From positions 37,681,187 to 37,745,186 of the forward strand of contig NC_088301.1 in the NCBI RefSeq assembly GCF_032854445.1: a DNA stretch of 64,000 nt. Reading direction: 5' to 3'. Shown piece by piece: positions 24,028-36,700 of the stretch; positions within the stretch are counted from its first letter, which is position 1, and each line of letters opens with the position of its first letter. Origin of the DNA: Liolophura sinensis. Lineage: Eukaryota; Mollusca; Polyplacophora; Chitonida; Chitonidae. Under the pieces are notes generated by a model that had not been told where the DNA came from, made no database searches, and saw only the letters and a program-made list of their open reading frames with translations. The position numbers and the translations under genes were made by a program.

Positions 24028-27000
24028 GTAAAATTTTAGTGTTACTGCACTTTACTGTGGTGTATTTTTTGATATTGTCGATAAATCTGATTTCTAACTG
24101 TTATATAATCTCTCACTGTGAGGAAATGCATAAAACATCGACTGAGAAATATTTTACATACACTATTTTATTCCTAAAAACTATAACATTGGTGCTTATA
24201 AATTCTTACTTGCACCAATAAAGCTGAAGTATTACTTTGTTTTATGTTACAGAACGTATATCTGTGTGTGTTGTTGAGAATGAAGCCAATGCAAATGGGT
24301 ATGGACATGGACCTAACACAACGAAGACGTACAGTATCTCGATAACTGATAACTACAGCAATGTGCCCTATCCGCAGCAGGTGTCTAACGAGGCTCCCGA
24401 CCCCAGATAGCCGCTGCACAATAGTGTCTATGGTGTGCCATTCAAAGTAACAGATAACCTGACCTTATCAGATGCTGATTTTGGTTTTTCCGACAAGTTT
24501 TCTACACCTCTGAAGGACACTCAACTGGATCTTGTGAAAGAAGAGCCAAACAGTACTGATTATAGCCCTGACACAGAACCTCTTGGGCAGTTGCTCCAGA
24601 GCAATGGTGTGTTAGAGATTCGAGATCTTCAGGTCGGTCACCCCACATGTTCCACTTTACCCAGTGCCACAGCAGAGTTCCCACAGCCTACATATTACGA
24701 ATCTGTGGTAACAAACGTCTCACCTCAGGAGTCCAGTATTTCTACAGACTCTGGGTCTGTGCAGAATGTGGATACAGGAAAGTGCTTCCATCAGAGGACT
24801 CAAGAGCTGATGAGAAGTGTTCCCCTGTAAATAATCACTCAGATGTTAACCAGTGGCATGCGCGTAATGAAAATACTGTGGGTGCTAGTTTGCCTAATGT
24901 TGAAGAAGAGCATCCTGCAACAGAGGTGGTGAACTTTAGTGATGCTACATTTGGTACAAAAGGAGCTGTTGAACCAGCAACTAATGGTGATGTGCATGTA
25001 TGTAACCTCTGTAAGTAGTTCGAATAGTTTTGAGGCCAGTTCCAATAATGTTGTAGGGTTTGAAGAGTGTAGTGATAACATTAGTGATGCTGAAATTATG
25101 TCATACTTGGATGGAACAGAGAGTGTGATGGCATCCAGTAGTGATATCAATGCAGGGAAAGAAGACTCAGAAGAAACCGCAGATCAAGACAGAACAGTTC
25201 AAGGCTCTCCTGCTGATATACATCAACAGGGAAATGAAAACAGTCTGGTGAATTCAATGGATTATTGTTATGGAAAATATCAATGATAATGATCAATCTG
25301 TTGAAAGATCTGTTGCCGCTGTAGATGACATATCTTCAGTAAATCTGACAAAACAGACTGTGGATACATCTTTCGATCTGCGTGATGAAGTGCAAGTACA
25401 ATCCACAGCCTCTGAATTTCACCCTGTGTCAGATTTGTTGAATGCGAAAGTTGAGGGGAGATGTTGAAAAAACCCAATGGCTTATTAGACAAGCCCTATG
25501 ACCAAGGAGGACTGCTGTGTTTTACGCAGTAACAAATAATGTACCTGAAGGAGCCCTCAGACTCAAGAGTCTATGGACACTTCTAGTTTACTTTCAGAAG
25601 ACAGTGGGCTGCAGAATTCTGTGGAACAGACTGAAACCAGCTCCACCTCTGCAATACCAAGTTCTGTCAACAGTGCTGGCATTGATCCAGAAAATGTGCC
25701 AAAACCTGATCATTTGTTGGAAGTAGCTCTTGGTGCTCCGAGTGCTGAGGGTCTGGTGTCTGCCTCACCCAGGGCACAACTTTCCCAGGCTCCCAAGGCT
25801 AACTGCCCAGGTGTCAAGCCCAAAGAGCCCCAGAGATTAAAACGGCCCTCCAGTCTGTTAGGCTTGTCAACCGTCTCATTACAGCCTGTGATCAATGTAC
25901 CCAAATCACAGTCTCTGCCCAGGTCTTTTGCCCTAGGTGCTACGGACTCTAGGAACATTGTGAAGAAAGTGAACAAGACATTGGAGAGTGTGCCTACAAA
26001 CAGTTGTCAGGACTTTACCAGCAATGTTAGTGATAGTTCAGCGCTGATGGATGACAGTGTAGATACAGCACAGGCTGTTGCAGTGGAAAACTCAGAAACG
26101 GTTGTTGGGAATTCTGTGGCAGAGGTAATGCCACAGCTCAGCATAATGCCTGAGGAAGCTGTCTGTGATCTGAAAGTACTGAAGGGGAACATGCTATGCA
26201 AACGTCTGTTCCCAGAGAAGGACAACACCAAGCATGGGGAGCTACCCCCGGGTGCTGGGCCTCATGAGGTATCCAGCATATCTCGTGAAGGCAGACCTGA
26301 GAGTCTTAATCTGCCTCGTTCCTGGGGTTCCCCAGTCACCTACCTGATACAAAACACTATGGAACGCTCGCAACAGGGCAGGATTACTCACTCGTCTGAT
26401 TCTTCAGGTATGCTTGTAGATCAGGGAACATAATAACCTTTGTCTTTTAGCATACATATATAGCCAGGTCAGGACAAAAGTCTTGAAATGACCTGGCTGT
26501 TCTATCAAGCATTCTTCCTGAAGTGGGGGAGGCATGGGGATCATAATTGTGCACATGACTGGAAGAAAGTAACACATTTTTGGGAAAAAATAAAACAAAG
26601 GCATATCAATTCCTGGTCCTTTTAGATTCCATTTTAACTTTTAGAATAAAGCTGTCCAAAGTAGACAGAAATTTTCACATGGTTTCACAGGACTGATGAC
26701 TGTGAAAAGCTCAAAAGCCCATCAGTGCAAATCCAGTCAAATTTTGGATGTTTTAGAGCAGCTCAGACAGTTACTTTTCACATAATATCAGCCTCTTCAG
26801 TACACGGGCATGAGATTTGTCCTTTTTTGGAGGAATTTCTCTTTATTTATACAAAAAATGCATCAGAAAAATGTTCAAAATTTAATTCAATGATGCTAAA
26901 ACTGTAAAAATTATGAGTAGGATGTCTAGTTTCCCCCTTTACATCGCTGTGTCTGTCTCATCCCTGGTGCACATTGTAACATTTATAATGCAGGTTACTT

Positions 27001-30000
27001 TATAACTTTTCAAATGTTAAAATTATGGATCCTGTATCCCTTTAAGAGTAATGATTTAGAATCTAATTTCAGCTAGGGCTGCATGCAGTTTTGCTAACTA
27101 AATTGGCAAACAGTTGATGCTCTGATTTAACTTCTGAAATCTGCCCAATCGTTTGAGTCCTAAAATCTTTACTGTTATAGTGAACGTAACAAATTTTTAA
27201 ATGCATTTTATTTCAAAACTGTTACTCTTGGTGATATCGCTCCATGAAAAGAAACTCGAAGAGCAGTAGTTGATCTGTTTACCGACCAATTTTCAGTAAC
27301 AGTGGTTAGCAGTCTTTGTTTTTCCAAAATTGATAAATAGATTAGGTCATTGTATGAATTAAACAATCAGTAGCCAACTTCCACACCTCTTGACCGATTT
27401 GAATAAAATTTGCATCCCTGGTACCCCCAGTAGTCTTGCACTTGCATATCAATTTCAATGCAATTAGTCAACCAGTTCTGGAGATTTGTTTTCTAGATTT
27501 TCATACTTCTCCAATGTGGTGCATGAGTGGGTCAGAGGTGCATAAAGTTGTATACACCAACACACAACAATTTGGTGATGAACTGTTAAGTAATTAACAA
27601 ATATACAGTCTCTCACAAAATGACAAAAATCAGTTTTCACAGAAGAAAAAAAGAGAAGATCTCAGCATGAACAATAGGCTTGATTGCTACAGTAGCTTTT
27701 TAAATATTAGCCTATGATGACATTAAGTATTCAATCCATAAGGTATATTGTATTGGGTTCAATTTGTATAAACCCATCTAATACCACTGTTTTAATTTCT
27801 ATTCCTGATTCTTGGGGAGCAGAAAATGGTTTGTGTTTAATCATGATTCTTCTTTATTCATGATTCATCATGTGGGAGTTGAATGTTATATTGAAATGGA
27901 ACTAGGTTAAAGGCATAAAATGCTGAAGGGTCCCTGTGATATTTTCAGACGGCCCTCCGTCATACCTGGATTTGGAGGACAGTGGCAGTGAGGGTGGGGC
28001 AGTGGGCGGGGCACCTGCAAATCCCAGAACCAGCTTGGGAAGTGTTGCCCCTAAGTGGGTGCCAGATGCTGAGGCACCTAACTGTATGCAGTGCGACTCG
28101 AGGTTCACATTCACAAAGCGAAGACATCACTGCAGGGCATGTGGCAAGGTGAGTCGATGAGATATTATGATTAATACTATTTTCAATTCACTGCCTGGAA
28201 CCTGGTGATAAAATAAGTATTGAGATCTATTAAGAGTGACTTTAATTTGAACTTTGTGAAGTGAATTTTTTAAATGAATTTTATAGACTGGTAAATGTAT
28301 TAAGCGTTTTGGCCTTATAAACTGTAAATAGACTTCTATACTCCAGTTATAGGTAACTGAGGTTGAATTCCTGTGTTTCAGACTGTATACAAATAATTGG
28401 AATGTAAAGTTTCAACTGTACCATCTATCCTTCTTCATGTGCAAACGTTTGAACTAAGATAATCAACAATGGTTTACTGTGAAATTTTGTTTTCATTTTG
28501 TATAAAGTTTTATTTCATTGCATTGATTTGTTTTTAATGCTGTGCGCCGTCACAGCATTATAAATGAATTTGTCACTTATATGACAGCGGTCAGGGTTCT
28601 AGGTTATGGAGTGCCAGGTGTGCACCACCACCTTTCACAAGTTATCTTATTAACTTCTGGACTTAAACCAACGAGAGCTGGATTTGAACACATGACCTCA
28701 CAATGAGTCTGGATGGGTCTATTTCAGTATAGGCTTGATTAGTACATGTATGTTACATCAACCTGCAATTTCTGTTTCCTTTTAATTGGTTTCAGGTGTT
28801 CTGCTCGACATGCTGTAACCTGAAGTGCAAACTTGAGTACATGGGTAGCAAGGAAGCTCGGGTTTGTGTGGCATGTCATGAGGCCATTGTTACAGGTAAA
28901 CACACCTCTGATATTATGCAGAACACATGTTCATGTAGTCAACATGTACAGGGCAGTGGTAAGGAAGATCCTAGTATGGCTTAGTTTCACTGATTTGAGA
29001 TGTGTTAAGTATATATGTCAGTTTTTTAAGAACTTACATTTCATAAACAAAAGCTTCCATGATTCCAGTTGGGATATATGGAAGTGTCGGTAGGTTCACA
29101 TTCATAATTTGTCATGTTATTAAAGATTCCTTCCTTCAGTCAAATTTGAGTTTAAAATGAGAGTGAACAGTTTAACAAGCAATGAGCAGGAAACTGAAAT
29201 TACCTCCCTGGTTTCTAGCTTTTGGAATTAGTGAAGCTTTGGCCAATAAAAACCAAAATACATGGATTTTCTAGGTTGACTGAATAATATTTACAGATGA
29301 AAAAAAGTGGAAATCTCGAATTTGGTACTTAGGTATTCATTTTTTCATATTATCCATTTATTTATTTTTGAAAATTATTTTTTTAAGGGTCCTCCTGATC
29401 AGATATACTATAGGCATTGTATTTACCATGGCAACATGTCTTCAACATGTGTGGTAGCGGCATAATCAACTTATCTGACAATCTGTATGTACAACAAGCA
29501 TATGTTTTCCATTGTCATTGTCCATTTTCCATTATGAGGACAAATTAAAACATTTTTAAGAGGAGGTAGTGAAGAGAGAGGGGTTATTCTCATCCTTGAA
29601 TTTGACTATGGTTTGTTTCTGAAATTTCTTGAAAATTGTACAGATTTGGATAAACTTCTGTACAACTTTATCATAGCTTACTCTGAGATTACAGTATTAA
29701 GTCATTTTTTCTTATTCAGTTATACTGAATCCAAAGCCTGCTCTGTGTTAAACACCTGTTATTTATGCCTTGGCTTTATCTAATACCCAGCCTGCTCATC
29801 TGTCCTGCCTGAATTTGCTAAAGTTGCCCACAATGAAGTCTCTGCTATATGCTTCTGTGTTGTAATTTGGTTTTGCTTTGTAGATATTCACAACCAGATG
29901 TAAGGCGTTACAACCTGTTCATGAAAGACTTCATAATCACATCTCACAAAGAATTGTTTGTAACATTACAGTCATGACAATGACAGTGGTGATGATCCAT

Positions 30001-30667
30001 GTATCTCACACTTATTAATGTTGTTAACAGTCCGTATGTTTGAATGATTGTAATTTTTTTTAAAGGTACACTCTTCAAAGTAAAGTATACTCTCACTTTA
30101 ACATTTTATCAGTAAAGGCTTGCTTATCCCATCAAGACACCAACATAGTTATAAGTAGGGGACTTGCAGCCTTTTGGAGCAGGAGAATTTCCCATGGTCC
30201 ATGAGGTGCATCAACTGTTGGCATGGGAGAAAGAGGGGAATGGTGGATTGAGGTCTTACCTCTTTAACTGTAAAGAAATTTAATGGTCATGGACAAATGC
30301 TTCTGCTCTAACAGTTTTGATTGTCTCCGATTCCATTCAGCACATCAATAAAAAATATGTATGACTTATCCCTGGCTGTGTTATGTTTGGCTAGCTCAAA
30401 GTCGCTGTGGGCCAACTGACCGTAGTCCTAACCCTAACAACCCGAGTGAGTACTGCTCCACTATTCCACCCCACCAGCAAGCCAACGCTCATACCCCAGC
30501 CCCTACTGTTCTAGTGCCTGTCGGTGTTCTCAAGCGAGAGGGTGAGTTCTCTCCTGTACCTCCTGTATACCCCACATACAGTTTCTCTCAAATGCCTGCA
30601 GTAAAAAGCTGCTCAATGCAGACACCTTTTATTCAGTGTGAAGAATTAAGATATCGTATAACATAAG

Positions 30668-30725
<58 letters not shown>

Positions 30726-33700
30726 TCCGAATCGTCCTTCTAGATTAAATGAAGTATCCAGTGTGCACAAAGGTATATAAAATAGCCTTTATGGGAAAAG
30801 GCAAAAGGAGATTGCTTAAAGGAAAACCAAAAATTATACTTTCGAGTGCTCCTACTTTTTAGTTGTGTCTGAATGTTAGAGTACACTACTCCACTGCCAC
30901 ACCTGAAAACTCTACTCCTAGGTGCTTTGGCCTCTTGGTAGTCAAAGTTTCATGTAGATCTGACTGGTTCACTATCTCACTCGAACAAAATGCACAGAAA
31001 CTACCCAAATATATTTATAACTTTGAAGTTAAACTCCATAAAAGTTAGTAGAAATAATCAGAAAATTTTTTGATGATCATGTGTTTGTAATTTACAGATT
31101 TCTTTAGTNNNNNNNNNNNNNNNNNNNNNNNNNNNNNNNNNNNNNNNNNNNNNNNNNNNNNNNNNNNNNNNNNNNNNNNNNNNNNNNNNNNNNNNNNNNN
31201 NNNNNNNNNNNNNNNNNNNNNNNNNNNNNNNNNNNNNNNNNNNNNNNNNNNNNNNNNNNNNNNNNNNNNNNNNNNNNNNNNNNNNNNNNNNNNNNNNNNN
31301 NNNNNNNNTACTGATATGGAAAGGGCAGCTATACCATTTACCCAATTAACAACATGATGGGAAAATGTCACCATGAATTTATAATTTGTATGAAAATTTG
31401 ATTTCTTTGACAGATGAAGGTGCACTCTGTATAATTTCACATTTTTTTTATACAGCTTACTACCTTCACCATGATGTGTGCCATGTAATAAATACAATAT
31501 TGCATAGTAAAATTAAATGCAAAAAATGCTAGTAAGGATATCTCACCAATCTCTTCTTGCTGGATGTGTTATCTTTAACCCCTAATTGGTAAGAATTTCT
31601 GGCTCGAAAACATTACTGTGCTTTCACGTTGAAGTTCTTTTCTTCTATTGGGAGAGAACGTCAGGATAAATGTATTAGGTTTGTATTGTAAGAGGTGATT
31701 TAAGTCTAAAATTCTGCTAAACCTCACAAGCATTTCTCTGACTGGGACTTGCAGGCAGCCAAAGACGAGGTGAGCCCAAACAGGTGATGTTTTCTGATGG
31801 GATTCGCCCAGGTGGAGACCTTACTGAGGCAGATGGGGTGACAGAGGCACGCCTGCCTCAGCGCTCAGGACGGAAAGTTCACAAGGTTGAGAGGATGTCT
31901 GCTGCTTCAGGTAAAAACTTGTCGAATTTCTTGCTGTATTTTTTCTCCTTGCCCAAGATTGGCCTAAGAGGATTGTTATAGGGAAGGTGGCAATCCATCC
32001 ATCCGTCCATCCAGATATCTGTTGAACTATTAAAGTACACGCATGTAGTTATGAAAAGGACATAGAAGTGAATTGGAACTTGGTACATGGCTTCAAAACT
32101 TGATCTGTTTCTGATCATATGCAAGTTTTGGGGGTGATGTTGTCTCTTTTTGTTGTCTCTTGGAAAGTATTTCAGACTTTTTTCAAAATACCATGTTGTC
32201 ATGTTGAATTTAATCTTGGTACATAGCTTGGTACATATCAGCCTCAAATTTTGGACTGGTTTCTCCTTTTTCAACAAAGTGATGGTTATTTTTTTTTATT
32301 AATTTGGACTTTTCAGACCTTTCAGAACCACTGGCTATTCTTTATTGAGACTTGGTTACTTAGTTTATTCATGTTTGACTTTTGGACTATTTCATTAATT
32401 TTCACCAAATTTGTTTGACATAGCTATTATTCTGGTAGCTAAGATTAGTAGAGCAACATGTATTGCTTTTGGAATACTTACGTGTACATAACGCTTGTTT
32501 GAGATGCTGTTTATTGCATGATGTATTACATGGATTTGCTTCCCTTTGCAGGTGAGGGTCAATCAGCCGGGTCAAGGATGAAGCCAGTGAAGGTCACAGA
32601 ATCCTCTCGGTGGAGTAGTTTAATCCCAGCGGTAGGATTGCCGCCATTGGTGATGCCAGACTCCACCAGTCAAGGTATATATATTTGTTACTGTAATATC
32701 GCAAACTTCGTTGTTATACTTGTAAGCTCTTGTCTCATGCATGCAAGCATGGATGTGTGAAAATGGTTGTTTTTAGATGTGTACAGTTATTTCTTATGAA
32801 GTCTAAATGAATAAATTCACAGTATATATACAACAATATAATGCCGTATTTTAGATTACTTAATGTATTGAAAACTAAAGGAAGTGTGATCAAACTGAAC
32901 TCTGAATTGCTGACCGTTGTCTTCAGCTTTAAGTTCAATTTGTCAGGTTTCTCCAAGGCTGGGATTCTTCCACCCAAAGTAGGACATTGTCATAGTAGGT
33001 GCATTGTCTTGAGTATTACTCTTGGTGACATAGTTCAGGGATTCATGTCATCTTTCAACCTGTGTTTGACAGTACAGAATGCTGCCAAAACGACCGTCAG
33101 TTTGAAAACTAAATGACAGAAAATTTCACCCATGACTAAATTGCATAGTTGACCTTATTCTGAAGGTTTTATTAATCTTAGATTGTTTGGAAGGTGGAAT
33201 AATATCCAACTTCAGACATGTAAACTGCATGAAAAGTAATATTTCATGGCTTCTGAAAATGTTTTGGGGGAAATTTGTGGTCATTTTCTGTGTATGAAAA
33301 CATGAATAGAATATCTACCAGTAGATAACACATTCCTTATAGAATGTAAATTGTTATATTACAGATGATGCAATATACACTAATCCCACTGATGAAAAAG
33401 TGATGCAGCAAATACAGAGTAAGTTCATGTGAAGATTATTGACTTCTAGACTGGCAATCGTTGTGTAAAATTCAAGGAATCAGCCTTAAAAATACATCAA
33501 ATCTTGGTCTGTCATTTTATTTCTTTTTGGAAAAATTTTTGATGTGAAAATGGAGGACTTGTGCTCCTTCAAGGTTTGCTGATGTCAACAACTCTAAAAC
33601 TATAGACCTAGAATAGCAGACTTTGGATATCAGATATAACTAGATAATTCTGAGAATGATGCCCCTTTCCAGCATTAATTGAGTCTGTATTGAGATGATT

Positions 33701-36700
33701 TTTACACAAAGATTGGCAATTTCATGATACAGATATTCTTTCCTTTATCCTAAAAAACAAGAAAAAGTTGGAAAGGGCCTTTTATTTCACACAATTCAAC
33801 ATGGTTGATTAGCCTATGGATATTTAAATCTGTAACCACTCTCTTAATCATTGGTAAAGCTTATAAAATTAAAGATAAAATTAAAGCTTATTGCATTGTG
33901 AAATGAACTTTGATGGTCTCTTTGTGCAGGTGAATCTGCTGAGCCTGTTGTTTTTATGATCAACCCAAACCTGCAGTGCCGTGTCACTATGGTTAACTGT
34001 AAGTCATTTTAGTCTTCCACTTTTACAGGTCATTGGAAAAAAAATATCCAAAATCATGTCTATTTCTAAATTTCTTATGACAGTTGAATCTTGTCACTCT
34101 TGTTTTTTTTTTTTCCCCCATTGTTTGATTCTCTACTTTTCTGTGTAGAGGACTTGAACTTTTATGGGTGAAAATCCTGATAAATTCACAATTTCAAAGC
34201 AGTAGATACATAACCGTATTTATGGAGCGCTGGTTTACAATACAATTTTGTTAACCGTTATTAAAGTTAAGTCACATTTCTTGGCAAGTAAAACGTATAT
34301 ATTATTTTGTGTAATGATTACCAAGTAGTGCATTGCAAACAGACAAAGAAGGTTGGTTTCTCCAAATTCAGGTGTTGTTTCAGTCCTAAGAGAATGTCCT
34401 AAACCACCATTATTAATTTTTGCTTTCCAGTGGATTGTTGTGTACATCGTCAGTGCTGGTGTTTCACAAGTAAAGGCTTGTGCACTGTAGGCCAGGATGA
34501 GGTGGTGATTGTACTGGAATGTCTCCAAGACGAGATCACCTTACCCATGGACATATTTCACCACCTTCAGTCTTTGTATGAGTCAGCCAGTAAAGGTAAG
34601 ATATGGGACATAAAATGAAGTACTCATACACTTCCATTAACTGGAAGGTCAACACAGAATGCACACAATCCTTGAAACTCCTTGAAAGTGCTTAAAAAAT
34701 ACAATTTCATTTTCAAGTACTTGAAAGTCCTTTACAAAAGAAAAATACTCCTGGAAACTTCTTGAAAATCTTAGTCCGTCCCGAACTTAAATATTATCTG
34801 CAGACTGCCGAGTCTGTATGTTGAGAGCTGGCAGATAATTTTCCTATAATCAGGACTTCTGCTGGCACTTGCCATTGTCAGAAATTTAGAACAAATTTTT
34901 TAAATGGCGATAAAATTTGAAAAAATGCGAATGTTTTTGGCGAAAATTTATTTAAATTTAAAAAATACAAACGTTATACAAAATCTACCATGAGAGTTTT
35001 CTGTTTTTTTAAGCAGATTTTTGCAGTTTTTTTTAAACAATAATCTGCTTACTTTCATTTCAAACGGCCTCATCTTGGCGAAACAACAACAACACAGTTG
35101 TATGGCGATTACTTAACAGAAACCTACAAAGCGGATTCACCATTGTTGCAAGTTGACTTACATTAAATAACGTTTGAAATCATTTTTGTTAAGTAAGGAA
35201 TGAGAATCTTGGCACTTTGGGGGATACCTCTCATCGCCAATTGTAAAAAAAACAACAAAAAAAACAAATAATCAAGGGAAATAAAGGTAGAGTTACACCC
35301 GTAAATGAAGTTACCTCCCATGAAAAATTTAAACTTAATAAACTATTTTTTTCTGGATCCGAAGTGAATTTAATGGTAAATATAAATGTGTACGCCGTCT
35401 GGTTTTCTCTTGTCAGACTGTGTTAATCCAATGTACTGATCATAATGTTGCATTTAAATAAACAGAATTTACAAATTAATTACGTAACAAAATTTTCTGA
35501 TATTTTTCATGCATGCGTACTATTCATTATACATGCATGCAAATGAAAGCATCTAAAATTCAGACTTAAAATATAGTGTACAATTTGCACCATGGTATGT
35601 TTAAACTAGCCTTGAAAATGAAAAAAAATTCCTGGAAAACTCCTTGAATTCCATTTTCATATACCTGTACGAACCTTGATATACTTGTAATTGTCAGGGT
35701 TTTCAACAATAAAACTTATATCTGTATGAAACTGTTCATATTATAATGGGCTGTATTGATAGTTTTGTACCAGTGTTCATGTTTATTTACTGTAACTTAA
35801 CATGGTGTGGCCAGGGAAAGTGCCAAGGTCTTCATCAAGGTATAAACAATTCACCATTATTGTTTATGTAGGTAACACAGTGAGTGACATGGGTCACACA
35901 ATATTCTGCCAGTCCTTTCTGGGGAGTAAGGATCATGGAGGATTTCTCTACATTCGGCCGTCCTTCCAGTGTCTGCTTAAACTGAGCCTGCCCAGTCCCC
36001 CATATGTTTTCGCCATTTTGCTGCAGAAGTGGGAGATTCCTTGGGCTAAGGTGTTCCCTATTAGACTTCTGCTGAGACTTGGTGCTGAATACAGATGTGA
36101 GCATTACAAACAGCTTTTTTAATGTGCTTAAAGTCTAATGTTACAAATGCATGTATTGTATTAACATGCAACAATACATTTGTTCATTTGACAATATACG
36201 GGCACATCTTTAAAATATTTTGAACAAGTCAACGAAATATTAGCTCGTGGTGTGACACCATTTCTTCTGTGTCTGAGCATTGAAGGCCATGTCCTTCTTA
36301 GTATGATATGTTGACATGTACATGTACATCTGTCTATAGCACAGCAACATTTTGACTTAGCTTTGTGTGATAGTCAATTTGTGCCAGTTGAATACTTGTA
36401 ATTCTGATTGTTCTCTTGTTTACAGATTACCCATGTCCACTCATCAGTATTCGAAACCGAAAGCCGGTGTTTTTCGAGATTGGACACACAATAATGAACT
36501 TGCTAGCAGACTTTCGTAGCTACCAGTATATGTTGCCTCAAGTGAAAGGCCTTCTGATTCACATGGAAGACAAGAAGACGGTAATTAACTTTCCGAGGAA
36601 CAGATATCAGGATGTAAGTTATTACATGAACAAACATGAAAATTTTAAATATTCAGAAAGTTAGTTTGATTTTTCCCATAAGTCTACGTATTCAGGTGGA

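Noticed and set aside
28550-28710. Weak resemblance to the second SINE family in intron 3
   Set aside because: Only short matches (ACTTATATGACAGCGGTCAG, GAGCTGGATTTGAACA); too diverged to call with confidence.
31045-31497. Open frames spanning the N gap
   Set aside because: Length comes from unknown bases; flanking intron sequence shows no coding character.
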